A stretch of DNA of 64,000 nucleotides, from NCBI GenBank assembly GCA_963576725.1, contig OY755242.1:25851858-25915857 (forward strand), read 5' to 3'. Position numbers and translations under genes: made by a program. The DNA comes from Azorinus chamasolen. Taxonomy: Eukaryota; Mollusca; Bivalvia; Cardiida; Solecurtidae. Positions within the stretch are counted from its first letter, which is position 1. Every line of letters begins with the position of its first letter. The notes beneath the pieces were generated by a model. It was not told the DNA's origin. It saw only the letters and a list, made by a program, of their open reading frames with translations, and ran no database searches. Shown here in pieces: positions 11,218-23,368 of the stretch.

Positions 11218-11500
11218 TCATCGCGGTTGTTGTAGATTAGTCGTTTATTTAGACTGTTATAGGGTTAGATGGAATTAGTGTAAGGTTGGGCGCCCCTACG
11301 TGTGAGGTTGGGCACCGGTTTAAACTCACAGTGACTACTGTCATGGACTTCTATCTCCCCCTTTTGTTTGTTTGTTTTGTCTTCGTGTGTGTCTTTGTGT
11401 ATTGGTAGTTATGTACATTTGCTGTTTTTCTTGTTGTGGTTCTGTTCGGGCGGTTGTTTTGTATGTGGTGTTTCCTGCATGACTAATATTTATACTTTTA
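11218..11500 (+). mobile_element. PLE-like 3' UTR, plus-strand partner of inverted pair
   Basis: Begins at tcgcggttgttgtagattag and runs through the ggcgccc core to tgcatgactaatatttatac. It contains a short internal duplication of the gtgaggttgggc segment. Confidence 0.7.
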
Positions 11501-11835
11501 TTTTTATAATAGAAAACTAACACAGAAACGTTTTACAATGACGGAAACGCTAGAATCAGATCGATGTTATGCAATAAGCATATCGAGTAGTACCTACTCT
11601 GTTTGCAAAGGCCAAACATGCGTACTTATGGGGTAAAGGGCTAAGTGAGATTGTTATGTACCATGCATCCACATTAAAATAATATAATTCAATAAATAAA
11701 ACCCATCAGAAGAGTTGATAACCGTCAACATATATAAAAACCTTTTGTAAATATTTCAAGTGGAATAACCCATCAGTATTTAGCTAAAGGGGTCACTTAA
11801 TTCTGCTGGAGGATTTGAATAACGAACAGTACAGA
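11501..11835. other. No identifiable feature
   Basis: AT-rich stretch without supported coding or repeat assignment. Confidence 0.5.
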
Positions 11836-11913
11836 AATTCTGAAAACTGGTGATCCTTCGAAAGCAAAGATAGAAAGACAAAAAGAGAAAATTGTAGACT
11901 CGGAACTTGATCA
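11836..11913 (+). repeat. 281 family, short copy
   Basis: Only the first ~75 bp from attctgaaa to gtagactcgg. Confidence 0.65.
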
Positions 11914-12887
11914 TAGGACTCCTCATTGACTTCTGATCTAAGACATTCTTTGCAAATATTATAACACAATTTTCCCCAGATTAAAAGGTTTACCTCGTTA
12001 TTAGGGCAGTGTCATCACACAATTGATGTACATGCGTAAATTGCATAACATTGTGAATGATTTGTCCGTTGTTAATATCAGAGTGTTTGTTTGCTCTGGC
12101 ATGATGGCGGTACTGGAGTTAATTACCACATCCATTTGAATAAAAACAACAGATGTTACATTGTTTTGCACATGTTAGTCCATTGGTATAACAAATGGTT
12201 TCCGATCAACAAAGCATCAGCTAGAGGCTTTTTTTATATTTAGATGTTTGTCATAATGAGGTAAATGATCCCCACTACTTTTGCGGTCAGTAGGTTAACA
12301 ATCGCAGTCAGATTAGACCAACTGATGTCCCGTCAATAACATATCAACAGGTTTACTCAGAATATTTATTTTTAATATGAAGGCTGGTCATGAACAGAAA
12401 ATGATATAACAAGATTGTGTGCCAGTTATTTAATACTGCGGTCACCTACCCTATAAATAATCACGCAATTACACTATAGAATACTCACTTGATGTAAAAA
12501 ATGATACAGTGCTAGCCATATCTACGAACCAGATGCCATGAAACATCTTTGAAGCTATCCTGGTCCTCATAAATTATTCAAGATACTGTCAAACAAAATG
12601 ATTCGTTGAAACCGTTATGTTGATGGTCATATTTCGCTACTTAGACATTTAAGAGCAATATTATTTAGACCATATATCAACTATATTTCCCATGTCGATC
12701 TAACATGCGATAAAACCATTAATAATGTACATGTACTACGTGTGGTCTAGGATAGAAATTAAAGGTATTTATAAATAACAAATTAGGAAATATTTAGTGA
12801 GCGATTGATTTTGGCCATATATCTTATAAAGGTGATGGTATGCATTAACAGCGAAACCTGTTGTCTTTTACTACGTATTGGCTAAAA
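11914..12887. other. No identifiable feature
   Basis: About 1 kb with no open frame above noise and no resemblance to other repeats in the window. Confidence 0.5.
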
Positions 12888-13068
12888 GTACAAATATGAG
12901 TCATACAGGAAACACCACATACAGAACAAACAGTCGCCCGAACAGCAACACAAGAAAACACAGCAAATGTACATAACTACCAAAAACATACAGAGACGTG
13001 CAAAGACAAAACAACCAACCAATAGGGGAAGATGGAAGTACCACCTTTGAAAGGTCGCTAACAAGACC
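12888..13068 (-). mobile_element. PLE-like 3' UTR fragment
   Basis: Minus-strand copy of the terminal ~180 bp (agtacaaatatgagtcatacagg to accacctttgaaagg). It is truncated inside the core. Confidence 0.7.
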
Positions 13069-13254
13069 AATCAAATGGTTCTTGCTACAGGAGGATACAT
13101 AATTATATGTGTATTGTTTTTTCAAGCTCATAACTGGTGTTGGAGGACATAATAGCGCTCATGAAACAACTATCACTATCTCAGGTAAAGACAAGTATCA
13201 GGATAGAAGTAGAATTGTTTTTCATACAAAAACTGATGTCTACCCAGCGCGTGG

Positions 13255-14315
13255 ACAAACTTTTCTAAAGTCCCAAAAAACTTCTGGAAATCATCGAACC
13301 GGAAAAGGAATAAACTATGCACAACTAGGCATGTAAAGTCCAATAATTCTGTAGAAAATCATTAAACCGAAACAGGAAGAAGATATGCACAACTAGGCAT
13401 GATGCTGATCAATCCTATGAAATATTTAATGAATATCCAATCATCGGTTTTTTGAGAAACCATGCGGACATAATTTCCATGTAAAAATGTCAAAGTCCAA
13501 GAAAATCGGGGCAATAACTCCACTATTATTGCGGCCAGAGGTATCAAACGTGTGCATAACACTTCATTCTATCATGCTAATTCCATAAATGACATGTCTT
13601 TCCAATAGCCTCGGTAGAACAGGAGTTATTGATTGATAAAAAATGTGAAAAAGGGCAATTACCCCAAATGTATTAAAGCCAGAGTTATGGCCCTTATACA
13701 TGAACCGTTCTCTCGTCATGCTATTTCCATGTATGAAGTTTCAATCAAATGGCCTTAGCCATATAGGAAGTATTGTCCGGACAAGAAAGTGTTAATAATT
13801 GACATTGAATTGTGACCATGACCTTGAATTGTGACCTTGACCTTTAACTGACATGCCTGAATCCTGCCGTCTGTACACCGGCCTGTTAAGAACATTTGTT
13901 CCACAGCATTTTTTAATCATTCGTCGGGTTTTATCGATAGAAAAATTGAGACTAAAACATTTGACCTTGAATTCTGAGCTTGACCTTTGACCCACGTGTC
14001 TGAATAGAACGCTCTGCATATTGTGTTGTTATGAAGAACACTTGTGCCACAGCATTTTGAAGTCCTTCCAAGGGTATAGCTACAAACATTTGACCTTGAA
14101 TTGTGACCTTGACCTTTGACCCACGTACCAGAAATCAAACGCAATGCACATAGCCTTGTTGAGTTGAACATTTGTGCCAAAGCATCCTGAAATCCTTCCA
14201 TATTTGTGAGAGATATGGAGCGGACACGAGTGTGACAGACAGACAGACGGATAGACATACGGACAACTCGACCAAAAACAATATGTCTTCCCACTATTAA
14301 TTGGGGAGACATAAC
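13255..14315. mobile_element. Satellite-cored pearl/Helentron-like element A
   Basis: Degenerate tandem blocks: two ~77-bp copies at 13255-13410, then 130-143-bp units at 13800-14200 carrying ttgaccttgaatt and cttgacctttgaccc. These are followed by an (ACAG/ACGG)-type microsatellite near 14236 and a hairpin-like end, gtcttcccactattaattgg then ggagac. Core repeats, tetranucleotide microsatellite and terminal hairpin together match bivalve pearl (CvE-type) elements. There is no coding capacity. Confidence 0.5.
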
Positions 14316-15100
14316 TACATATCTTCGACAACCCGGTTGAAAGTCATTTTTGCACGTCAATATCCCGAAGTACAGGACAGCTTATGTGGTGGTAGGTCCA
14401 TGGCAATAACCCTCCGTCACGGATGCCCCTTCTATAATTCAACAACAGCCACTCGACTCGTATTGTCTAGTATGAAATGTCACGTATCAATCATAACCTA
14501 GTCACGAGCAATAATGCAAACTCGCACGCTAATTTATAATATATGACTAATCGCTTATAGCAGTCTTCAGTGATGTCTATAAAGATAGTTCTTGAGCACT
14601 AAACATCATCATTGAGTAGAATGTTATATTACGTTATTGCATGTTTACGCCACATTGCGCGCCTAACTATGGAAGCGGACAGCGTTTTCGATTATTTCAA
14701 TGGATGAAGACTCCGCCCTTAGACATATACGCACTTTTTGACAGTTTATGTGTTTATGATAACCCTGGGTGATATCGGACATTTAGAGTTTGAACTTTGA
14801 AGTTTTTTTCAAATAATTCCATTGAGCTTAAAGCTCGTGAGGAATAAAACATGTATGTAAACATGTCTGACAGTATGATAAAACATCATTAACAATGCAA
14901 CAAAAACAATGTAACACAACATCGCGTAGACAGCTTTACAGCTATACGAAAGAACGTGACATTAAGCATGGTATTTTTGTATAAGATGGTTAGATATAAG
15001 CGCAAGTCCTTGTCAGTTATTCCTTTAGAACTAATCTGACTCTGCACTATTATTATTGAATCAAATTTCTTCTTACAAAGACTCAATTTGTTTAAGCAAA
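14316..15100. other. No identifiable feature
   Basis: Nothing convincing on either strand. A palindromic-MITE fragment (aacagtttggatcctgatca) follows at about 15128. Confidence 0.45.
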
Positions 15101-15164
15101 TGTGACATCAAATCAGTCTAACAAATGATGGCAAACAGTTTGGATCCTGATCAGACTCCAATAT

Positions 15165-15355
15165 ATCCTGAAAATGGGTGATCATTCGAAAGGAAAAGTA
15201 GAAATGCAAACCGATAAAATTGCAGACTCGGTTTTATTGAGTTTGTTCATGAGTAGTAATTAAAAGTGCAACACTACTCACGCCCCCTAGCACCGGCTTA
15301 AGCAGTAATCAATTTTCAAAACTTAATAACATCAACACTAATGATCCCGAAGGAC
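15165..15355 (+). repeat. 281 family, partial copy
   Basis: Starts at atcctgaaaatgggtgatc and stops after gatcccgaaggacca. The hairpin CAGACTC/GAGTttG is slightly decayed. Confidence 0.8.
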
Positions 15356-15599
15356 CAAGTCACGTGACGTCCAGTCTGAATCTTATCTGTTTGTAAATGT
15401 TACAGTTGTCGAATCTGGCACTGAGGGTGTTAGCGTGTTGGTTAATATTGGTAAAGAGAAACAAAATCTTCTAGATCTACATAAACTGCACAACCTTATC
15501 AAAGCACATAACACATTTCTTCACGAGTCTGACATGTCTTATTGTAGATAATTTAGCTAGAAACTAGAAAACTGACTCAGTCAGAGAGGGTCCTGCGGA

Positions 15600-16375
15600 G
15601 GATCTTTTGTTGAATATGGCATTTTTGATGAATCAAGGGCAGATAACTGTAGACATGTTGAGCTTATTCAACCCAAAAACTAAAGGTGTGTTCCTCTCAT
15701 AATATTAAGCATATGCCCTTAATATGAATCAAATATGTGAAGTGCTATTTGAGTTATCATGTCACATCATGTGTTGACCAAAGTTGATTGCAGTTTTGAT
15801 GAATCAAGGGCAGAAAACTCTTGACATAGTGATCCGATTCGACCCAAAAAATATAGGCATCTTCCTCTGATGATACTAAACACATGCCCTGAATATGAAA
15901 CCAATGTATGAAGTACTGTTTGAGTTATCACATTACATCAAAAGAGTTGACAAAAGGTGATGGCATTTTTGAAGAACCTAGGGCTGATTACCCTAGACAT
16001 ACGTAGTTATCCGATTCAACCTAAAAACTATAGGTGTCTTCCTCTGAATATACTAAACACATGCCCTCAATATGAATTAATGTGTAATATACTGTTCGAG
16101 TTATCGCGTCACATCAAAAGTGTTGACAAAAGTTGATGACATTTTTGATGAATCAATGGCAGATAACTCTAGATATAGTTATCCCATACAGCAAAATAAA
16201 TGTAGGCCTCTTCATCTGGTGATACTAAGCATATGTCCCTTATATGAAACCAATATGTGAAGTACTGTTTGAGTTATCGCGTCACACCAAAACTGTTGGC
16301 GGACGGACAGAGGGAGGGAGGGACGGACTTAAAATGTTATTACTATAGGGCTTCTGCATGTTCTATGTAGGGCCC
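15600..16375 (+). mobile_element. Satellite-cored pearl/Helentron-like element B
   Basis: Four tandem units of 171-176 bp, anchored by tgatgaatcaagggcag at about 15626, 15797, 15970 and 16146. A GGACGGAC/GGGAGGGA microsatellite (16301-16328) and a terminal stem-loop (agggcttctgcat, then atgtagggccct) follow. Same architecture as element A with an unrelated core. Confidence 0.6.
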
Positions 16376-16660
16376 TAATTATAAAAACAGTACAATTACT
16401 ACATACTTAACGCTTTCACTGCTATTATGACACCATTTATAAAATAGTTAACAGGAAGCGCAAGATCTGGTCAGCTACTCCTTGAGGGCTATACTGATCT
16501 GAAGCTGTACTAATACTATGGAAACAAAATGTTTCATTAGTAAGACTCAATGTGTTAAAAGCAAATCTAACATCAAAACAGTTTATAACAGTTTGGATTC
16601 TGAACAGACGTCGCGTTGCATGGCTTCCGATCTAGATCTTATCTGTTTGCAAATGTTAAA
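16376..16660. other. No identifiable feature
   Basis: Short AT-rich spacer. Its open frame from 16518 runs into a 281-family copy and is not a gene. Confidence 0.45.
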
Positions 16661-16662
16661 TA

Positions 16663-16732
16663 TTCAGAAAGTGGACGATCCTTCGAAAGCAAAAGAGAAA
16701 ATTGCAGACTCGTTTTTATTGAGTGTATTCTC
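16663..16732 (+). repeat. 281 family, short copy
   Basis: First ~70 bp only, ending in the hairpin region. Confidence 0.65.
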
Positions 16733-17285
16733 TGTGATAACACATATAAAATTTCCTTTGTTACCAACACTTTGTGCTACCCGTATATTATAAAATCTAA
16801 ATCTACAAAGTGCATCCCGCACTAAGGTGACCAAATTAACAACTATTGTTATTGTCTCTAAGCATTAGATCGATATACGTTTTTGACATATACTCATATT
16901 TTTACAAATGTCCAATATCGTCCATTCAATTTGCTATAATTAGAATACCAGATAACGTGTGTTTCATACAAAACAGAGGTGAACTAGGCTGGGCAAGAAA
17001 CAGGTTCGCTTTATTATTGAATATACATAAACTACCAGATCGAATTCATATTCTATAATATCTCTGAATGTCTTTGACATGTGTGCGGTTTTGACTACGT
17101 TTGTTCGTGCTTTCGACCGATTATTGATTAAATGTCAACAGTTTGCAGTCTGATGAAATAAGTTGCGCGGCTTCTTATCAAGGTCACATCTGTTTTCAAC
17201 TTCGAAGAAAGTCGCGGATGTTGAGATAAGGTTTCGTAAGCTATACACGGTATGTCAAACAGTATGTGAGTCCTGTGTGCGATTC
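16733..17285. other. No identifiable feature
   Basis: Contains a fragment of the ubiquitous palindromic MITE (cagtttgcagtctgatgaa, near 17145). Otherwise unassigned. Confidence 0.45.
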
Positions 17286-18066
17286 CTATATGATAAGGAA
17301 AAGTCGTTCAGGTTGATCAGGTTGAAAGTTACTTGAATGATAAAAACCTCCTGTATAGTTTCCAGTCTGGGTTTAGACGTAGTTTGTCTACAGATACCTG
17401 TTTCATTTATATTTAGTACCTTATCTTCATTTTCAGAATATATTCTGAAAATCCTTCGAAAGCAACAGTAGCAATGCGAAAAGAAAAAAAAATAGACTTG
17501 GTTTTATCGAGTCTGTAACATCAAAACTAATAATCCCAAAGGACCAGAAAATTTAACAACACTGCGAATAAAGTACGGTGCGACTTTTACGACCGCCACA
17601 TAAGCCCTTAACACCTGCCATTGTGAAGTAAATATATTCATCAGAGTTCTATTAGGTAACATAGTAGGGATGGTACTTATTGATCTGCAGAAATCTTATG
17701 ACACAATTGCCCATGCTATTTTATTAATGAAGCTCGAGACATTGGGATTGCATTTCAAGATGTTAACTTGATTTAATCCTGTCAGACAGACAGTAACTTG
17801 TTGATGTTTCTGGTACCTTTTCCACAAGTACTGGTATACCATATGGCGTTCCTCATGGCTCCATATTAGGGCCACATCTGTATTTAATTTATGTCAATGA
17901 TATGTCTGATGTAGTTAAAAAAATAAACTATTATTGTATGCAGATGGCTCTGGAATTCTAATTACTATTTCAGACACTGTGTTATTGTTATCTAAGGAAC
18001 CTGAGAAGATTAGTGAATCATTCATTGGCAGTAAGCTGTCTTTGCATCTTGGCAAGAGAGAGTCAA
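17286..18066 (+). pseudogene. Decayed LINE reverse transcriptase (jockey/CR1-like)
   Basis: RT blocks in order across frames: NLLYSFQSGFRRSLSTDTC, then after an inserted repeat VGMVLIDLQKSYDTIAH, a VPHGSILGP-type block in the nucleotide sequence near 17850, and LLYADGSGILIT, where the catalytic ADD has become ADG. KLSLHLGKRESI follows. Several stops and shifts. The 3' side is cut by a PLE-like copy at 18067. The fragment can only be a relic. Confidence 0.7.
17435..17643 (+). repeat. 281 family copy nested in the decayed RT
   Basis: Starts atattctgaaaatcc, has an internal deletion, and ends gaagtaaatatattc. RT coding blocks sit on both sides, so this copy inserted into the LINE. The repeated atattc at the edges may be target duplication or family sequence. 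Confidence 0.7.
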
Positions 18067-18485
18067 TTTCTACAGTTACTCTGTTTGCAGCTCAATCATT
18101 GAGTACACTAGCGATAGGTGGATACAGTATGTTCAATTAAATGTTTTTTGTTATACATGCACTTTACCACTGTATTTGCTGTCGCGGTTGTTGTAGATTA
18201 GTCGGAGAGGGGATACGTTTATTTACACTGTTTGTCTTTTAGGATGGGGATGGAATAAGGGTGAGGTTGGGCGCCCATAAACCGGTTTAAACCCCCGGTG
18301 ACTTTTGTCACTGACCGTTCCAAGGCGGTACTTCCATCTTCCTCCTATTGAATGTTTGTTTTGTCTTTGTGCGTCTCTTGTTGTTTTTTCTACCCATGTA
18401 CATTTGCTGTTTCCTTGTGTTGCTGTTCGGGCGAGTGTTTGTTCTGTATGTGGTATTTCCTGCATGACTCATTTTTGTACTTTTA
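18067..18485 (+). mobile_element. PLE-like 3' end, identical to the 2757-3173 copy
   Basis: Truncated at tttctacagttactctg and running to tttttgtacttt. No mismatch to the first copy across 417 bp, so both derive from a recently active source or one segment was copied. Confidence 0.75.
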
Positions 18486-19030
18486 TTTTGTTAAAAACCA
18501 AGACTAAGGCCCCAAAACAAGCTTAAATGTCTCTTGTTATGGACATGATATCCAGTAAACTAACTAGGTCATTAATCAAGAATGTAAGTTAACTATTTTG
18601 TAAAGGAAAAGCCAATTTTTGACTACACATATTAAAAGGCTCCATGCCATGTCCCTCATACAATGTCATTTTGATTGAGCTTGCTCTTTTAGTATCCTGG
18701 AAACCTGACGCATAGAGTGCAGACAACCCAGAATAGAATGATCCGTTTTTTTAAATCTAGACAATAGGTCACATGTTGCCACTACGCATTTTAACTCCTA
18801 ATTTGGTTAACCGTTTCATATCAGGTGGACCAAATTACACTGTCGTGATTTTAAAATGAAAATTGGAACTGATCCTGATTACTTCGGCGAACATTTTGTT
18901 CAGTACATAACCGATGTACAACTTTAAACATGACAGCAATCCATATACCTGATGCTCCGTTTAGCTATATATATATATTTATATGTAAATGGACGCTATG
19001 ATATTCCAAAGGTATACAGTTTTTGGTAAG
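18486..19030. other. No identifiable feature
   Basis: AT-rich, with no supported feature. Confidence 0.45.
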
Positions 19031-19031
19031 A

Positions 19032-19475
19032 ATATTCTGAAAATGGGTTATCCATCGAAAGCAAAAGTAGAAATGCAAAAAAAGAAAATTGCAGACTCGG
19101 TTTTATTGAGTCTGTTCATTACTAGTAATTAAAAGTGCAGCACAACTCACGCCCCCTAGCGCCGACTTAAGCAGTATTCAAGTTTTAAAACTAATAACAT
19201 CAAAACTAATGATCCCGAAGGACCAGAAAATAATGAAGTACGGGCGACTTTTTACGGCCGCCACACAAGCACTTAACACCTGCTGTTGTGAAGTACATAT
19301 AATCTGAAAATGGGTGATCCTTCGAAAGGAAAAGTAGAAATGCAAAAAGAGAAATTTGCAGACTCGGTTTTATTGAGTCTGTTCATGAGAAGGAATTAAA
19401 AGTACAATACAACGCTCGCCCCCTAGCACCGGCTTAAGCAGTATTCAATTGTCAAAACTATTAACATCCAAACCA
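19032..19475 (+). repeat. 281 family, tandem pair
   Basis: Two units in direct tandem (starts at 19037 and 19304, 267 bp apart). The second is truncated after attgtcaaaactattaac. Confidence 0.8.
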
Positions 19476-19540
19476 CCTCTTTTTCTTACAGGAACGTTTA
19501 CCTATTGAATAGATTGCCTCGGCCAATTACAAAATGTAAA

Positions 19541-20035
19541 ACTCACACCTATTACATCCCCACCCTTTCAGAAAAACAGTGTAAATAAACATATTACCTC
19601 TCCGACTAATCTACAACAACCGCGATGGCAAATGCAGTGGTAAATTGCATGTGAATGAAAAAGTAGTAAACTCGACCAGACAAACATAAAAGTAAGGTGA
19701 CAAAGAGAGTACCGCCATGGAACAATCAGTGGCAAACCACCACTGGGTTTAAATCGGTTAGCAGGAAACGAAAATATATTTAAGTGAAAGAAACTGGACC
19801 TATCGCTAGTGTACTCCATGATTGAGTTGCAGAGCAACTGTAGAAACGTATAAAAGGTACGAAAAACAAAGATCTGACGTCGGTGCTGTCGGTGTACATG
19901 AAAATAGGTCAGTGTAATAGCCAACAATTTTCTGTAAACGGGTTGACAACCAGAAATGATGTATGGTGTAGTATTATATGATAATATCCCTTTGTATTGA
20001 ATTTATTAACATAATATTATTTGATGTACAAATTT
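19541..20035 (-). mobile_element. PLE-like element, minus copy interrupted by subfamily-2 sequence
   Basis: Minus-strand 3' end with the remnant of the RT tail (20035-19900). Its 3' UTR is interrupted at about 19661-19760 by core sequence of the 4768/56943 subfamily (aagtagtaaactcgaccag through ccactgggtttaaatcgg). Its 5' edge adjoins a plus-strand copy. Confidence 0.6.
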
Positions 20036-20039
20036 TGAA

Positions 20040-20345
20040 GGGAGATCAATACAATGTACCACAGTGACTGTATTTGCGGTTGTTCTAGATTAGTCGAGAG
20101 GGTGTATTTCTATTTACACTGCTAGTCTTTGTGGGTGGGGATTGAATAAGTGTGAGAATGGGAGAGTCTAAACTGGTTTAAATCCCGAGAGACCATTCGA
20201 AAGCGATACTTCAACTTTTCCCCTTGTACATTTGTGTGTTTTGATAGACATTTGCATTTGCTGTACTTTCTTGACATGATCCTGCTCACGGGCGGCTGGG
20301 TGTTTTGTATGTGATGGTTCCTGTGTAACGAGTACTTTTAAACTA
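20040..20345 (+). mobile_element. PLE-like 3' UTR, plus partner of second inverted pair
   Basis: Diverged copy from gaccacagtgactg-like sequence through cggttgttctagattag to gttcctgtgtaacgagtac. It faces away from the minus copy just upstream. Confidence 0.65.
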
Positions 20346-20489
20346 GGCAGTCAAAACTGTGCATCATACGGCGTTATATTTCTTAATAATTTCTTCTGTT
20401 TTTTAAATGTCTGTGTAGAAATGTTTCGTGTATTTTCCAAGTCAGTTTAATTATGACGTTACTTGTTTACTGTTTCAGTGTTTTTGAAA

Positions 20490-20830
20490 ATTAGGTCTTG
20501 GCATCGTTACTCCTGTTGTGGGGTTGTCTGGAGTTTTTTTGTTTACATCTTGACTTGAATGAAGGTGGGATAAATGTGCGGTTGGGTACCCGCAAACCTG
20601 GTTTAAGTCCCTGTAGCCATTTTTTGCTACTGACCGTTACAAGGTGGTACTCCCACTTTCACCCTTTGATCTACCGTGTTATGATATTATGGTTCATGTT
20701 TAATGTATTATGTCTTCATATGCACCCAGCTAAGTTTTAAGGTAACTCCGTTTCTTGTTTGATGGTGTTTGGTGCCGTGTCCTTTTGTGTGCGGCTCTCC
20801 ATCTTTTACTGATTTTTCCACTTTTAAGGG
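20490..20830 (+). mobile_element. PLE-like 3' UTR, subfamily 3
   Basis: Contains the shared core in diverged form (cggttgggtacccgcaaacc, ggtttaag, ctactgaccgttacaagg, tggtactccc), then an unrelated 3' part. A minus copy of the same subfamily is at 26390. Confidence 0.5.
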
Positions 20831-20913
20831 ATAATATATGTATATCAGCAACAATATACATGCATGCGGACATGAACGTGTTCGGATACATCCTATGTAT
20901 TGTTTATGCAACC

Positions 20914-20980
20914 GGGTGTGGGGATCGAACTCGAGACCTCGAGATTCCTGGTCGGCACTTTACCGCATCGCCATAAAAGC
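20914..20980 (-). repeat. tRNA-like sequence (SINE head or tRNA pseudogene)
   Basis: The minus strand reads GGCGATGCGGTAAAGTGC, then GAGTTCGATCCCC, resembling pol III A- and B-boxes. The T-stem does not pair properly, so this is not a functional tRNA. Confidence 0.45.
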
Positions 20981-21134
20981 AAGTGTTGATAAACTACTCC
21001 TCCATCAAGTTGAAATTCGTCTCGAATTTCTATGGGTGTGGAAACCAATTTGCTATGATATCGGAGCACAAACAGTCCTCCCCCGTTGGGCTCCAAATGT
21101 AACCGGGTTACACTGAGAGAAAATATACCCGTCG

Positions 21135-21200
21135 AGTGTGGGGATCTAACTCAAGACCTCGAGATCCTTAGTCAAGCACTCTACTGCATCGCCATAAAAA
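21135..21200 (-). repeat. Second tRNA-like copy
   Basis: Same tRNA-like segment about 222 bp downstream of the first, with GAGTTaGATCCCC in the B-box region and the same ttttatggcgatgc start. Confidence 0.4.
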
Positions 21201-21209
21201 GCCGGCTTG

Positions 21210-22195
21210 CACACGTGTTGGTAAACTACACCCAGTGACATTTACTTTTATGAATGATGTATACAAATAATTGGAATAACACTATAGTGTATAACAATAT
21301 AAGAATAATGCCTACGTTTTTGTTTATTTATTCACAGTATGAATATCCGGCTATTCGCAAACCGTAGTCAAACGACACATACTTGATTGTAAATGCAAAT
21401 TGGTTGTTTCCAATAGGCGTGGCATATTTTATACTTCCTTTATAATTAATACGAATAAATATAAATGAACAGTACAAATGTATTATCGATGGCATTTAAA
21501 CGACATGATTTTGTATAAACGTGTTGATTCTGCGTTCTGTATTACGATTTGATCGACCGGGCGTTAAACTCCATAATTTATAATCACGGTTTATAGAAGA
21601 CAATATTCCCAAAATAGTGTTGTTGTTTGTATCTCTGTCGTACTTTACACACAATGCCAGCGAAACAGAAGTGATTTGAATGCTGTTATACGTGATAGCA
21701 ATACGCCCAAACATTAATAGATTCATTGTTGCACTGTGTGACTATAGATAAGAGACTTGCTGATGGGTGAGTCTACCTCTAGTTTCACCAAGAATTATTC
21801 ACCTATGAACTGCTGTTTGGATCTCCATGTAAACGAGAGACGATGCCAACAACTAAACAGTTGGAAATTCTTTTATAAACTTAGCATATGTAGTGTACAC
21901 TATTGATTGTATTTGTGGGTTTTCCTACGGGTAATGACTTAGTGATTATCTGTATTATGTGCCATATGTGTTTCGTATATGTCTCATTTTCTGGTGTGTT
22001 TCGCGCATGTCTTGCTCGACCATATGGAGTTTGGATGCATATTTTCATCTAGCATTGTGAACTAATCCTTTAGTTTAGCAATATGATTTATACAGTCAAC
22101 GGTGTTTTATGAACATAAGAATGATTTGAATAAAAACATAATGCTTGTTTGTCCTTTGTCACTGTATGGTTGTGCTGCTCAGCCATATATGTGTA
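21210..22195. other. No identifiable feature
   Basis: Nearly 1 kb without supported feature. Confidence 0.45.
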
Positions 22196-22197
22196 AT

Positions 22198-22525
22198 ATA
22201 ATCTGACAGTGAGTGATCGTTCGAAAGCAAAAGTAGCAATGCGAAAAGAGAAAATTGCAGACTCGGTTTTATTGAGTCTGTTCAAGAGTAGTAATTAAAA
22301 CTCATGCCCATAGCACCGGCTTAATCAGTATTCAATTTTCAAAACTAATGATCCAGAAGGACCAGAAAATATAACAACATTGATAATGAAGTACGGGGCG
22401 ACTTTTTACGACCGCCACACAAGCACTTAACACCTGCAGTTGTGAAGTACATATATTCTGAAAGTTAGATGATCCTTCGAAAGCAAAGGTAGCAATGCAA
22501 AAAATGCAGACTCAGTTTTATTATG
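22198..22525 (+). repeat. 281 family, tandem pair
   Basis: Starts at 22203 and 22458 (255 bp apart). The second unit stops inside the hairpin (gcagactcagttttatta). Confidence 0.8.
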
Positions 22526-23368
22526 ACTTTCGGAGCCATATAGCAATCGATCTCTTTACGGCAACGAGTTCACTTGTCTAGTGAACATGCGCAAGACAAA
22601 ATAGTTTTCTTCAAGTCTGCACTAGTTTGGTTGTAAAATGTTCATGTATTTGTTTACTCTTCATGTATTTAATAATGATTCGCTGTGTAAGATAATTACT
22701 ACTAATCTACACAAAGATAAACTTTTTAAAAGTCTTGAAAAAGCCTATATAGGATTCTACGACGAATAGATACAGATACAGAAGTTTAATAAACTCCAAA
22801 GAAGACGCGAACGAATATTTTTACCGTAGTTTTCGCAACACCTTGGCGTTCTAAAGCAAAAGGAATATAGCCGAGGTTTCCGATTGCATTTTTATACACA
22901 TTCGTAACTGATTAGCATATAGACCTACATCTTCAGCCAATCAAACTGCCTTTTGCGTCGCATTTGGTCATTTCCGTTTGATCCGTACTCAAATTAGAAA
23001 TAGGAAGTTTCATAAAGGACAAGGTCAAAGAAATCTAAAATAATCAACCAATGAAATTCGGAATCCCCATATACACATGTATCACGCATCGAACAGCGTG
23101 TTTTGACTATGGGTGCCAACCTCAACACAAGTCTTAGTCTTACAAGAAGTAAAACCGTAAAAACACGGGGTTCTATCGGCTTATCAAAGTAAGTATTAAC
23201 CATAGAAGGTTTTCAACACATATTCAATCAAATTATATTCCAGTGTCAATAACAACTGTGAAAATAGAGCCTCTTCTATGTATCGTGTAACCGCCGAGTC
23301 GCCGACACTGTCGTTTACTCAAGACGTTTGTGTCGTGTAAAAGCGAAAGTAGGTAGCAATTTGTTGAA

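Noticed and set aside
20914..20980. Functional tRNA gene
   Set aside because: Box-like words are present, but the T-stem and acceptor do not pair.
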